Positions 10,701 through 22,021 of a DNA stretch of 64,000 nucleotides are shown here, piece after piece. The DNA lies in the NCBI GenBank assembly GCA_017893485.1, contig CM030358.1, positions 150,983,368-151,047,367 of the forward strand, read 5' to 3'. Below the pieces are notes generated by a model, which was not told the origin of the DNA, did no database searches, and saw nothing but the letters and a program-made list of their open reading frames with translations. The position numbers were made by a program, and so were the translations under genes. Each line of letters opens with the position of its first letter. The stretch's first letter is position 1. This DNA is from Hemerocallis citrina. Its lineage: Eukaryota; Streptophyta; Magnoliopsida; Asparagales; Asphodelaceae.

Positions 10701-13555
10701 GCCCGAAGGATCCGTTCCCTCTCCCGAATATCGACACCCTCATTGATGCCACCTCGGGCCATGAGCTCCTCAGCTTCATGGACGCCTTCTCCGGCTACAA
10801 CCAGATCCGAATGTTCCCCCCAGACATTCCGAAGACTTCCTTCATTACCAACCAGGGCCTCTACTATTATAGAGTTATGCCGTTCGGATTGAAGAATGCT
10901 GGAGCCACCTACCAGCGCCTCGTCAATAAAGTCATCCAAAGCCAGATAGGCCGCAACATGGAAGTATACGTCGACGACATGCTCATGAAGAGCATCCGAG
11001 GTACCGACCACGTGGCTGACCTCCAGGAGGCATTCGGTGTACTGAGAAGGCACAACATGAGGCTTAATCCGAACAAGTGTGCGTTCGGGGTCTCGTCAGG
11101 AAAGTTCCTCGGCTTCATGGTCAGCCAGCAAGGGATCGAAGCAAATCCTAAAAAAATTAAAGCCATACTGGACATGGCCCCATCCCGGAACGTCAAGGAA
11201 GTGCAGAAGCTTACGGGTCGCCTCGCCGCTATTGGGCGATTCCTTTCGAAGTCTGGGGAAAAGTGCCTCCCTTTCTTCAAGGCTCTCAGGGGGGCCAAGG
11301 GTTTTGAGTGGGGCGAACTGCAACAGGAGTCGTTCAAATAGCTGAAAGCCTACTTGGTCAATCCTCCCCTGCTCAGCAAGCCCGTTCCAGGAAAAACCCT
11401 CTTTATCTACTTAGCTGCTTCCGAGCAGACCCTAAGTGCCGTCTTGGTGAGGGAAGAAGAGCGGGCTCAGAGGCCCATTTACTATGAGAGCAAGGTGCTT
11501 CGGGACGCTGAGCTCCGCTACCCGAAGGTAGAAAAGATGGCCTACGCCCTGGTTATGGCGGCAAGGAAGCTCCGCCCATACTTTCAGTCCCACTCGGTTG
11601 TGGTCCTCACCGACCAACCGCTGAAGCAGGTCCTCCACAAGCCGGAAACCTCAGGCCGGCTTATGAAATGGTCCATCGAGCTGAGCCAACATGACATCTC
11701 CTACTAGCCTCGGACTGCGATCAAAGCTCAAGCCCTCGCGGACTTCATCGTCGAAACCACCATTCCCGAAGTCAGCCATGTCCCGAACGGACCCCCTATT
11801 TGGACGGTTTTTGTGGACGGTTCCTCCTGCAACGAGGGAAGCGGTGGCGGTATCATCCTGACAGGCCCAGATGACTTCGTCCTCCAGTATGCCCTTCGCA
11901 TGAAATTCAAGGCCTCAAACAACGAAGCAGAGTATGAGGCACTAATCGCTGGCCTCGGACTTGCCCGAAGTGTCGGGACGCAGCGCCTCCGAATCCATAG
12001 TGACTCTCAGCTGGTTGTGAACCAAGTCTTGGGCGATTACGAGGCACGAGACGAATGGATGGCGAAGTACCTCGCCAAAGTCCGAACCCTCATGGCACGG
12101 TTCGAAGAGGCACTCATCCAACGAGTCCCTCAAGAAGAGAATTCACAGGCCGACGCCCTCTCCAAGTTGGCCTCATCCTCCCTCCAAGGTCTCGAGCAGA
12201 CCGTCTTGATCGAGGTCCTCTTGAAACCGAGTATAGAAGACGAGACCCTCGACTCAGTGGAGTCATTGCCGGTCCTACTGCAAGATAATTGGATGAAACC
12301 GTTAGTGGAATTCCTAAGGGACGGACTCCTCCCCGAGGACCCCAAGGAAGCACGCCGAGTAAGAACCCGGGCCGAGCGGTACATCCTGATCAAGGGAATC
12401 TTGTACAAGCGCTCCTTCTCGCAGATAGACGGCCGACCGTACCTGAGATGCCTTTCCCAAGAGCAGGCCACCGATGCCTTACAGGAGCTCCACGAAGGCA
12501 TCGGCGGGGCACATTCAGGGTCTAGGTCCTTAGCTCGGAAAGCTCTGAATTACGGATACTTCTGGCCGACTCTCCTCCAAGACGCCGAGCGACACGTTCG
12601 GCAGTGTGGCTCTTGTCAGAGACATTCCAATATTCGTCGCCTCCCCCAAGCTAACCTCGCCTCCCTATCAAGTCCTATCCCCTTCGTAATGTGGGGGATG
12701 GATTTACTAGGGCCATTCCCTCCAGCTCCAGGCCAGTTCAAGTTCTTGGTCGTAGCCATCGACTACTTTTCGAAGTGGATTGAGGCCGAGCCCCTAGCTA
12801 CTATCACCGAGAACAAGGTACTTCAATTCTTTTGGAAGAACGTCATCTGCCGATTCGGCGTCCCCCGTGTCCTCGTAACAGACAACGGAACTCAGTTTAC
12901 TGGGGCCACGTTCCGAGCTCTATGTGAAAACCTTGCCATCCAACAGCGCTTCTCCTCCGTATCCTACCCCCAGTCGAATGGCCAGGCAGAGAACGCTAAC
13001 CGGCAGATCCTCTCTGGTATCAAGAAGAGACTAGACAAGTGTTCTAAAGGCTTATGGGTCGACCAACTTCCCAACATGCTGTGGAACTACCGCACCAACA
13101 AACGGACCCCCACAGGAGAGTTCCTGTTCAACCTCACCTATGGGTCCGAGGCAGTGATTCCCCTCGAAGTCGGCATACCTTCTCCTCGCCTCACAGCCTA
13201 CAACGAGGAACAGAACGCCAGAGAACTCCGGGTGAACCTAGACCTGATCGACGAGCTGAGGGAAAGAGCATCAGTTCGCCAACAGAGCTATCGAAGGAGG
13301 ATCGAGTTGGTGTATAACAAAAAGGTCCGACCTACCAATCTCAAAGAGGGGGACTTGGTCCTCAGAAAACTAGTCATCTCCTTCCCCAATCAGAAGAGCA
13401 AGCTAGCTCTGAATTGGGAAGGACCTTACAAGATCGCAAAAGTAGTTCGGCCCGGAGCTTATCGTCTAGAAGACCTTGAAGGCAGTGAGATTCCGAGGAC
13501 CTGGAACGTCGACCACCTTTTAAAAGACCAAGAAAGCGCCCCGGTGCCTCTCTGA
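7794..13555 (+). pseudogene. gag-pol polyprotein of the Tat element, four in-frame stops
   Basis: Encodes the structural and enzymatic polyprotein for reverse transcription and integration. From 7868 to the TGA at 13553-13555 one frame is kept, broken by TAA at 8330 and 8912 and TAG at 11339 and 11705. The ATG at 7794 (MPPRKVRSRG) is one frame off, so a frame change lies at about 7840-7866. Seen in order: capsid-like gag (8755-9110), a CRYHRDHGHDTNDC knuckle (about 9440), protease LVDNGSSVNVL (about 9857), RT with YVDDM (about 10967), a first RNase H (about 11240-11700), a second RNase H with FVDGSSCNEGSGGG (about 11806), an integrase zinc finger (about 12480-12630), and a catalytic core with MDLLGPF, VTDNGTQF and GQAENANR carrying D, D and E. 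The catalytic residues look intact. The gag stops align with Glu codons in the related element, so simple substitutions can explain them. Confidence 0.93.
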
Positions 13556-13713
13556 GTATCCTAGGGTGTCGAACCGTTCCTCTCCTCTAACTTGTAATTC
13601 CTCTCTTAAGTTGTCATATGTAAAAACGGCTCGCCGTCAATTATCAATAAAGAATGCTTTTTCGTACATATAAAATTGCATGCATCTCTCCGTCTTTATT
13701 CTTTATTCAATCA
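13556..13713 (+). terminator. possible polyadenylation region after pol
   Basis: AATAAA occurs in 'atcaataaagaatg' near 13648, about 90 bp after the pol stop. The gag-only element has AATAAA at the equivalent place after gag (near 27670, minus strand). The correspondence suggests an internal poly(A) signal; function is inferred only. Confidence 0.35.
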
Positions 13714-14530
13714 ATGGTTCGGAGTCTAATATCCGGCTCGACTCTACTTCGCAAGCTCGCTCTTAAGCGAGCTAGAAGTAGTTCGCCGCTCAGTATTGCT
13801 CCCACAACCGTTGAAATCTACCGATGGTTCGGAGTCCAACACTTGGCTCGAATCTACTTCGCAAGCTCGCTCCTCGGCGAGCTAGAAGTAGGTCGCCATT
13901 CGGAACTGCTCCCACAACCATTGAACTAATCTACCGATGGTTCGGAGTCCAACACTTGGTTCGAATCTACTTCGCAAGCTCACTCCTCGGCGAGCTAGAA
14001 GTAGGTCACCATTCGGAACTGCTCCCACAACCGTTGAACTAATCTACCAATGGTTCGGAGTCCAACACTTGGCTCGAATCTACTTCGCAAGCTCGCTCCT
14101 CGGCGAGCTAGAAGTAGGTCGTCATTCGGAACTGCTCCCACAACCGTTGAACTAATCTACCGATGGTTCAGAGTCCAACACTTGGCTCAAATCTACTTTG
14201 CAGGCTCGCTCCTTGGCGAGCTAGAAGTAGGTCGCCATTCGGAACTGCTCCCACAACCATTGAACTAATCTACCGATGGTTTGGAGTCCAACACTTGGCG
14301 CGAATCTACTTTGCCGGCTCGCTCCTTGGTGAGCTAGAAGTAGGTCGCCATTCGGAACTGCTCCCACAACCGTTGAACTACCTTACCGATGGTTCGGAGT
14401 CCAACACTTGGCTCGAATCTACTTCGCAAGCTCGCTACTCGGCGAGCTAGAAGTAGGTCGCCATTCGGAATTGCTCCCACAACCGCCGGGCAACTCTAAC
14501 GGTGGTTCGGAGTCCATCGTTCGGCTCAGC
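13714..14530 (+). repeat. tandem array, 113-bp unit, about 7 copies
   Basis: Units start with 'atggttcggagtccaacac' at 13824, 13937, 14050, 14163, 14276 and 14389, with a diverged first copy at 13714 and a partial last copy near 14502. Spacing is exactly 113 bp. Each unit gives a 72-codon ORF in its turn, an artefact of repetition. Such 3' arrays are typical of Tat-group elements and can seed satellite DNA. Confidence 0.95.
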
Positions 14531-14554
14531 TGCGTTCACTCAAAATCTCGAGCC

Positions 14555-14830
14555 GAGCGGACGAGGAACCGACCTCGTATATGGAGAAAAATTCTGCCGA
14601 ACCAATTTCGCCGTCGGATCATCTCAAAATGCGTGGTAGAACGTGATGGACGGATCTGATCGTGCCACGTATCCACAAAACGGCAAGATAGTGTTTTCTT
14701 GGAATTCGTGCCTCCCACCTCGTGATACGTACCACGATCATGATCGACTGTTTTGATGTTGCCACGTGGCCGGAATCTGATTTCCGAGCTATCGCACCTC
14801 GGAAGCGCACAGTCGCCTCGGAATACTCTG
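14555..14830 (+). repeat. isolated unit of the 225-bp repeat family
   Basis: 'gacgaggaaccgacc' followed about 110 bp later by 'ccacaaaacggcaagatagt' repeats the pattern of the array at 18605-19760. It lies on the other side of the antisense gene, so the gene is bracketed by the same repeat. Confidence 0.75.
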
Positions 14831-15200
14831 AGCGAAAAACTAAAGCTCTGCGGCTAAAACCTACAAAGAAGAACTAAGGGTCCTTATGGTTCGGCGTCAA
14901 GAATAAGGCGACCACGGCACGACTATGAACAAAGCAACTTTGATTTTATTAAGACACTTGGTAAATTTACATGGCAAACCATTACAATGGGAAAGCAAGG
15001 AAAGCAACTAAATAAATTACAAGTAAAAGGCTCGACGCCATTCGTTCAATGCCTCCTCGGAACAGGAACGTTCCGATTCAGAGACAATCGTGGTTTCCGC
15101 TTTTTCACCCTCGAGCTTGTCTCTAGGCCGACGAACTGGGACGCCGACTCGCCACTAATCCTAACGGTTGCTTCGACCGAAGCTCCGCTCGAGCTAATAG

Positions 15201-15761
15201 CTACTCCACTTTGTGCATCGGCCGCTGTCCGACCAATAACTTGGCACGAGTCGCTAGCTCGTAGAAGGTGATCCCCCGTTCTCTCTCCTCGCGAGTGCAA
15301 GAAGTGCTGCGAACATTAGCTCTCACAGGCTGAGGCTTCAGTCGAGCCACCTCCTCCTCGAGCTCGACAATCCTATCCTTCAGAGTGTCGTCCTTCACCA
15401 TTATCTTGAACCGAGGGAGCTTTGCTGAACCGGGGTACTCAGCGTTGTCGGATATAATACGACGCAGGTTGGCCACCTCGATGCTCTTATCAACCGTGAC
15501 CCTTTGCAACTGTTCGACCTTACTCTCGAGCTCATCTCGCTCGGCCACCACCGAAGCCAGCTCTGCTTCCTTCGCCGACAATTCTTCCTCGACTATCCGC
15601 AGGTGATGCACCTCGGCCAGAAGCTCGCTGTTCTTCTTCTCCACGTTGAACATCAACCTCCTGGTGAGCTCGATTTCACCGACGAGGCAAGCCTCGCGAG
15701 ATTGCTTAAACAGCTCGGCGCAACGCCGAGCTGCCGCGGTATTTAGGGCATCTTCGAGGAT
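15201..15761 (-). pseudogene. antisense coiled-coil exon of unknown function
   Basis: An open minus-strand stretch starts after a good 3' splice site ('gtatttcag' reading into 15761) and runs in one frame to a stop at 15201, giving about 186 residues. The product is rich in Glu, Lys, Leu and Arg with heptad-like spacing (for example ELESKVEQLQRV and DRIVELEEEVARLK), so a coiled coil is likely. A phase-compatible donor could be the CAG/GTGGAC just before the stop of the upstream exon (about 15942), which would make this an alternative last exon of the Transposase_28 gene. It could equally be the tail of a second, truncated copy. No enzyme motif is visible. Confidence 0.5.
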
Positions 15762-15933
15762 CTGAAATACAAGAACATCGCAATTGGAAAACTACACACC
15801 GACCCAAACACTTGCACAAATTTGAATTGAAACAAAGATTTTTCATTCATTGAAAGAAGCGGTGGCCAGTCCGCAAAAAAGGCATTACATTTTTGAAAAA
15901 GAAAAAAAAAGAGACTACAAAGAGACGAGAAGA

Positions 15934-18141
15934 TCAGGGGTCCACCTGTGCCGCCGATTCGACCATAGGTGCCTCACCAGATGCCCCCTCGTTTCTCGCC
16001 TCGCCCGGGGGGTTCGTCTCCAAAGCGTCGGCGACAACCTCCTCCTCGTCGTCGCCCTCCACCTCGTCACCTTCGCCTCCTTCCTCCTCGCCGTCCGACG
16101 GGGATCCGGGCCACAGTCTGTAGCCGACCCGCACGAAGCCGGGGATGCGGTCCTGAACTTGGTCGAGTGCCCTCTGGTAGGACTTCTCCATGTTCGAGGC
16201 CATGTGCTTCTTCGCCTCGGCCTCGACCTCCGCCTTGATCTTTGCTGCCAAGGCCTCTTTCTCCGCCTTCACATCGGCCAGAGCCTTCGCTGACGCAGCC
16301 AGCTCCTCGGCAGCCTTTGCGGCTTTGGCAGACTCCTCAGCGAGCCGCCCCTTGACTCGTTCCATATCGGCCACAAGATCGACAACCTGGACCTCCAAGC
16401 CTTCGGCTCGCCTCTGCTCGGCCTCGAGCTGCCGAACCGCCTTGACCTTTTTCGCCCTGTCTTTGTCGCTGGCGGCCTTCAACTCTTTCTCCTGCTCGGA
16501 GAACGCCTCAAGGAGATGGCTGAAGTGACAGGTAGTCTGTGAAGACAAAACAATGATGAGCGCAAGATACGGGCCGAGCAATAGACTTGAAGAATTTCAC
16601 AAGAAAAACTTACCGATACGAGCGACCGAGCCACTTCGTAGGTGTCGTCGCCGACTGTCCCCGCCAGCAGCGCGGCTCTATCTTTCGGGGTCGCCAGGTG
16701 CTTGACGAACTGCATCGACATCTGCGAGTTTCCGAGGAATCCATCATGATTCTTCACTCGCCAGTTTGGCACGAATAGCTGCTTATGCTGCTCGGTCAAG
16801 ATCTCCTCGGCCGGAGCGGTCAACGGCGGAGCCTCGAGCGACAACGCCGCAGTGACATCGAAGGCCCCACCAACCGGGGTAGAGGCAACGGGCGCCGAGG
16901 GCTCTTCGACAACAACCACCGACGAAGGCGCCTCGGTGGCCGGAGGAGGCGGAGTGGTAGTCGAAGCAATTTTGAGCTGCCGACCTGACGAGGCGGCCGT
17001 GGTCGGCCTCTTCCTCTTCCTACCATCAGCCACCTTGCCCCTATCGATCATCATGGCATTGAAGTCCATCTTCGGCGCTTCTGTACCAAATGACAAACAA
17101 ATTGAGTCAGTAAGGCGAGCTAAAGACTTTTAAAAAAAAATAATAAGCGAGATGTCAGGAGCGTACTCGGGTCGATTAGGCTAAGGCCTGACCCAAACAG
17201 CACCTCCTCCGTCATCTCCCTCCAACTCAACATTGGGAAGGCTATGATCTTCCTCGCCATCTCCTCCTCGGCCGCAGTCAGTTTGGGGTCGGCTCTCGCA
17301 AACTTGGGCACCTCTGGCTTCTACCGGCTCGGAATTTGCAGTATTGGTGCCCCCCTCAATATGAAGAACTTTTCCTTCCAGCCTTTGATCGAGTTTGGGT
17401 TTTCTATGATCCGAACACCCTTCCTTGGCGCCAGGTAGTACCGATGCTCGGTCTTGTGCATCCGGTTTATCCGATACATGCTTCGGAAGACTGTCAGGTC
17501 CGGCTCGACTTCAGCGTTGCGGCACTGGAGCAGGAAGGCGTTCACATGACGCCATGTGTTCGGCATAAATTGGGTCGGCGCGAGGCAGTACCATCCGAGG
17601 ACCTGGCAAATAAAGGGATGCAGCGAAAAATGCAGTCCGGCTTTCAGAGAGTCGTAGTCGAACATGCACATATCCGACGAGACAGCTTGGAATTCGCCCG
17701 CATCCCAGCACCGGGGAGAATTAGCTTGTACTCCAGAGGAATGGCGAATCCTTTTCTGATCCGAAGGAGATCCCTCTCAGATAGCACCGACCCAATCTCA
17801 TCTGCCTCGGTAGTCAGAACCTGGTTATTCTCTTCGTAAACTTCCGACTGGCCGAAGATCGCCTTCTTCAAGAGGTTGCCCTCGTACTGCCTAACCCCCG
17901 CATGCCCGGACAGTACACAAGGGTATCGGCCCATCTCGGGGGCCTGCTTCGGGTTCTCCACGATCACCTCGACCACGGGAGATTGGGCCACCACCCTCCT
18001 CTTCTTCTTCTCCTTCCTCGCCTCGGCCACAGAAGGCTCGGCCACTTGCTTCCCCTTCCTTCAGATCTCTGCCTGCCTCCTCTCCTCGGCGCCACCATCG
18101 CCCGAGGACGAGGCCTCACTCCCCGAGTTCACTCTTGACAT
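15934..18141 (-). pseudogene. antisense accessory gene with Transposase_28-like domain and coiled coil
   Basis: The product resembles the plant family annotated as 'putative gypsy-type transposon' (Transposase_28), whose role is unknown. It starts at ATG 18141-18139 (MSRVNSGSEASSS) and has a TGA at codon 27. The exon 1 domain includes PLEYKLILPGAG, HPFICQVLGWYCLAPTQ and PNTWRHVNAFLLQC, with a frame change near 17690-17715 and a TAG at about 17321. Exon 1 probably ends near 17168 (GA/GTACGC). Exon 2 is 17080-16614 (acceptor 'ggtacag', donor GTAAGT-like) and encodes a basic and Pro/Ala-rich linker. Exon 3 is 16536-15934, a long Ala/Glu/Lys coiled coil ending in an acidic tail. It lies opposite to gag-pol, between pol and the 3' LTR, a place where Tat elements are known to carry extra antisense ORFs. 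Three disabling changes make this copy non-functional. Confidence 0.75.
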
Positions 18142-18344
18142 CTCTATAAAAAAACTAAGGCAAATAGACTGACCTTGAAGTGACGTTCACGATCGGAATG
18201 AGCTCGCCGGAAATTGTCTGGCCCACGTGACAGCTAGCGCAACCACCTTGGAGCAAAGATCGCCGCTAGCAGAGAGCACAGAGAGTAAAAGTGAAATCTT
18301 GGAGTGAAAAGTGAGAAATGAGCTTGGGGGTGAGGGAGTGGAAA

Positions 18345-18351
18345 CTTATAA
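18345..18351 (-). promoter_or_regulatory. possible TATA box of the antisense gene
   Basis: TTATAAG on the minus strand lies about 205 bp upstream of the antisense ATG. It is suggestive only; no transcript evidence is available here. Confidence 0.3.
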
Positions 18352-18604
18352 CCCCAAAAGCAACGTTTGGGCTGCCTTGGGAATCTAAAAGCCCACTAAG
18401 AAGCCAAAGCACCAAAGCGGAGCGTTACGACGTTTCAATTTCAAACGGCGCTCAAGTCCGACTCGGCCACCGGATTGCTTAGCCAAGCTACCGAACAGCT
18501 TGGCCAAGCAGCCGAGCTACTGGGTCAGAGGGTGGCAACGCTTCAAGGCCAAGATGCTTCAAAACGTCTAACTCCCTACCTCGGCTAACGGCACCGAGCT
18601 TCCG

Positions 18605-19760
18605 GACCGAGGAGACGAGGAACCGACCCTCGTATATGGAGAAAAATCCTTCCGAGGCGAAATCACCGTCGGATTCCTTCAAAATTCGTGTCAAAACTCG
18701 ATGTACGGTTCAGATTGCGCCATGTCCACAAAACGACAAGATAATGTTTTCTCGTGATCTGAACCCAGTCCTCGTGATTCACACAATGATGGACGCTCCA
18801 GATCCGACCACGTGTACCTTCCGAACTGCCTACCACTGGCCTGCTTAACCGAGCTACCAAATAGCTTGGCCAAGCAGCAGAGCTACTGGGCCGGAGGGTA
18901 GCGACCCCTCAAAGCCAAGACTCTCCAAAACATCTAACTCCATACCTCGGCTGACGACACCGAACCTCCGAACCGAGGGGACGAGGAACCGACCCTCGTA
19001 TATGGGGAAAAGACTTGCCGACCATCCTCAGTCGTTGGATCTTGTCAAAAAGCGCGCTCGTCATGATGGGCGGCTCGGATCTCGCCACGTCCACTAAACG
19101 ACAAGATAGTGTTTTTTGGGGATCCGCACTGAGATGGACGCTCAGGATCACGCCACGTGCTTCGGCTGAATCCGAACTATGTGTGCCGACCTGCCGAGCC
19201 GAGGGGATGAGGAACCGACCCTCGAATATGGGAAAAAACCTGCCGACCATCCTCAGCCGTTGGATCTTGTCAAAAAATGTGCTCGTCATGATGGATGGCT
19301 CAGATCTCGCTACATCCACTAAACGACAAGATAGTGTTTTTTGGGGATCCGCACTGAGATGGACGCCCAGGATCACGCCACGTTCTTCGGCTAAATCCGA
19401 ACTATGTGTGCCGACCTGCCAAGCCGAGGGGACGAGGAACCGACCCTCGAATATGGGGAAAAACCTGCCGACCATCCTCAGCCGTTGGATCTTGTCAAAA
19501 AACGCGCTCGTCATGATGGACGGCTCAGATCTCGCCACGTCCACTAAACGACAAGATAACATTTTTTGGGGATCCGCGCTGAGATGGATGCTCAGGATCA
19601 TGCCACGTAACTCGGCTGATTCCGAGCTTGGCGCCGAGCAGCCGAGCCGAGGAGACGAGGAACCGACCCTCGTATATAAAGAAACTATCTGCCGAGGAGC
19701 GCGGATCGTCTGATCGCCCAGAAAATCGTGCTCGGCGCTGATCGAGGGTCCAGATTGCGC
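18605..19760 (+). repeat. tandem array, about 225-bp unit
   Basis: Units begin 'gacgaggaaccgaccctcg' at 18614, 18980, 19206, 19431 and 19654; the last three steps are 226, 225 and 223 bp. Each holds 'ccactaaacgacaagatagt' and a CCACGT box. Because 225 is divisible by three, long ORFs stay open on both strands (19015-19713 plus, 18909-19763 minus), but they are not credible genes. Confidence 0.9.
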
Positions 19761-20170
19761 CACGCCATAAATAAGTATTAATAATTAGTTTTTATTTATT
19801 TTAATCGCTTTATTTATTTAAAAATTGTGAAAAAATTACTAAAAATTCGGGAAAATTAACTAGAAATTCTAGAAAATAATTACAAATTCGGGGGAATAAA
19901 TCTGAGCCCCTGAACGAACAATTATTACCTAGAATGTATTGTTAAGGCTCCCGAACGACCGGTTAACACACCGCAAAATTAAATAAATAATCCGAAAAAA
20001 TAAGATAAAAACCGTTGAATATTCAACAAGGCTTCGGAACAGCTTACAGCTTCAAAAATCACCTCACTACCCCCTTCGAGATTCAAAACCCTCCATTCGG
20101 ACTCCGATACAACTCCACTAGCCACTGAAACAGTTAAACTACTCCTCAAAAGCTGATCACTCTCAGTCGT
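19761..20170. other. AT-rich block before the 3' LTR
   Basis: No gene. A strongly AT-rich stretch (19770-19900) is followed by moderately AT-rich DNA. The gag-only element has an AT-rich block at the same relative place (23480-23770), so it may be a conserved part of the element design. Confidence 0.6.
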
Positions 20171-20187
20171 TAGGAGTGGGGGGCTCG
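20171..20187 (+). promoter_or_regulatory. polypurine tract
   Basis: 'aggagtggggggctcg' directly precedes the 3' LTR. The same purine run, reversed, abuts the 3' LTR of the gag-only element (23346-23361). It is the expected primer for plus-strand DNA synthesis. Confidence 0.85.
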
Positions 20188-20806
20188 TGATATGGCTAAA
20201 AATGGGGTTAAATCGGAACCGTCCAGATTGGGAAGGAATCTTAAAGCTCAGGGGTAAAACGGTAATTTCACATATAGATGGGCCAGAAGCGGGCACTGGA
20301 TCTTCCCTTCACAGATCCAATAACCCACGAAACGGATCCACTCCAGCTGTGTACGGGTCCCGACCCAAGACAAACCCAGACATCAAGAGGAGATCAGGGT
20401 CACTGATTTGACTAAATCAACGGGCCTGATTTGCAGTTATCCTCTCACCGGGAATCAAGGATCAGTTTCCTAAACTAATTATGAGGATTTTACTCCTAAC
20501 GGTTTCACAGGAAATCAGGTCCCTAATCAGACTCCCATGGCGACTATAAATACCTCATACCTACCACTGTGACCAGGTAATCACTCTTTTGACAACTTAA
20601 GCTCTTTCTTAATCATCACTGGTTACTGACAAGAGCGTCGGAGGGTGCGTCGCCGGAATCAACTCTGGTGTATCGCACTTCCTTGCAGGTGAGCGGCAGG
20701 AATCAGCAGCCCAATTCCGACGGACAGGCTTGGATCCGCTATTCAGGTTTTTCCACGAACTCACAAATCACATCTGTTTATCCCCACACCAGATTCAGCG
20801 GTAACA
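20188..20806 (+). repeat. 3' LTR of the Tat element
   Basis: 619 bp, TG...CA, followed by the TSD ggtaa. About 17 differences from the 5' LTR. Confidence 0.93.
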
Positions 20807-20811
20807 GGTAA

Positions 20812-22021
20812 GAATCGTTTCGTGGTCTTCTTCATCCCCAATTACTAAGCAGGAAAAAAAGACCCAAATCATGGTTTTGCTTTCTTGCTACTATTCAAAC
20901 CAGGTTAAATTTGGTGCATTTTTTAGAGTTTTTTGTGCTACAGGTTCATTTGAATTTTTCTTATTTCAATGGTTTGTTTGAAATGTAGGGAAGAAGATGG
21001 AGAATGTTTCACTTTTTTGCACAGAAATTTGGATATGAAGCTTGAAATATAAGGAGTCAGTGGAGAATCAATGATTTTGTGTACAGGGCTACTCATTTTT
21101 TGGTCCCTAAAGGATAGAAGAATTTTGTATTATCAGGGTTACTCAATTTATTTGTCCCAATTTTATGAACATGTACTATGAAATTGAATGCAATGTATTG
21201 AACATCTCAACTGTCTTGATCTTACATTAGTGGATTTGTGGTGATGAGATTGATCTGATTTGCAAAATTTGATGCTCCAAATTGTAGATGTGATTTGTTT
21301 GAGGTGTTGGATTTTGTCGAATGTGCAATGTGTAAATTTGTTGTAAGTGTGTTGTTAGTATAAGTGAATGTGTGAAATAAACACACTAACAAAGTTGAAA
21401 GAAAACCTAATCATGTGAAATATAAACACTGACAATTTTGAGAGAAAACCTGATCATGTGTACTTACTGTACATTATCAATAGTTTAGGGTTGTTTTGTA
21501 AACTAAACTAATAGTTTTGTGATGTTCTCTTAAACAAAGGCATATCTCTGTGATGTTTTTTAAAGCAGAAGAATACTTTTGTGATTTTTTTTAAACCAAA
21601 CAATAGTTTTGTGATGTTTTTTAAAACAATTTTATACAAAAACCTAAAGTGTTCTGAAATGAAAAGATTTGCTTTTTTTTTTAAATCATAAACACTACAT
21701 CTATTAACAACAACGATTCGGAAGATGAATATATGGGTTGATTGTAAAACTATAGTCCCACACCACATTAACAACAAAAAAATTATCAAAATTGGTCTAC
21801 CCAAACCACACTTTCATTTGGTTCAAACAACATCAGAATACCCATACCGAAACCAACATACACAAATATATTAATTTGACAACCAACTTTGTTCGATTTG
21901 CTTTATTGATTTGGGGTTCATTGATTTCGATTGCTTCATTGAGTACGTTGCTGATAGAATCTATGGAGTGAATTAGGGTTCGTTAATTTGGGGTGTTTTT
22001 ACGGTAAGGAGGAGGAGAACA
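20812..22021. other. interior of the split Mutator-like element
   Basis: No ORF worth calling. Around 21510-21640 the phrase 'ttttgtgatgttttttaaa' recurs about four times at roughly 40-bp steps and resembles the TIR motif, so the TIR may have been internally amplified. The part next to the Tat insertion reads like UTR or intron, but no captured gene could be recognised. Confidence 0.45.

Larger units (their letters stand above)
7101..20806 (+). mobile_element. Tat-lineage Ty3/gypsy LTR retrotransposon, full length but mutated
   Basis: Two direct LTRs begin TGATATGGCT and end GGTAACA, and are flanked by a perfect 5-bp TSD ggtaa (7096-7100 and 20807-20811). Inside, in order, are a primer-binding region, gag, protease, RT, RNase H, a second archaeal-like RNase H, integrase, a 113-bp tandem array, an antisense gene, a 225-bp tandem array, an AT-rich block and a purine-rich PPT. 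The second RNase H and the long space between pol and the 3' LTR are marks of the plant Tat/Ogre/Retand group. I count about 17 differences between the LTRs (about 97% identity), so insertion was fairly recent, yet gag-pol has four in-frame stops. Confidence 0.93.

Noticed and set aside
13654..14450. Series of 72-codon ORFs
   Set aside because: One per 113-bp repeat unit, with identical sequence; a consequence of tandem repetition.
15850..17140. Several plus-strand ORFs of 60-150 codons
   Set aside because: They are opposite-strand shadows of the antisense Transposase_28 gene, whose minus-strand frames have domain matches and splice sites.
18909..19763. 284-codon minus-strand ORF and 232-codon plus-strand ORF at 19015-19713
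   Set aside because: Both run through the tandem repeat whose 225-bp unit is a multiple of three. Products are internally repetitive and match no family known to me.
7101..20806. Integrated pararetrovirus
   Set aside because: LTRs, TSD, PPT, integrase and second RNase H identify a Ty3 Tat retrotransposon; no movement protein or viral coat gene is seen.
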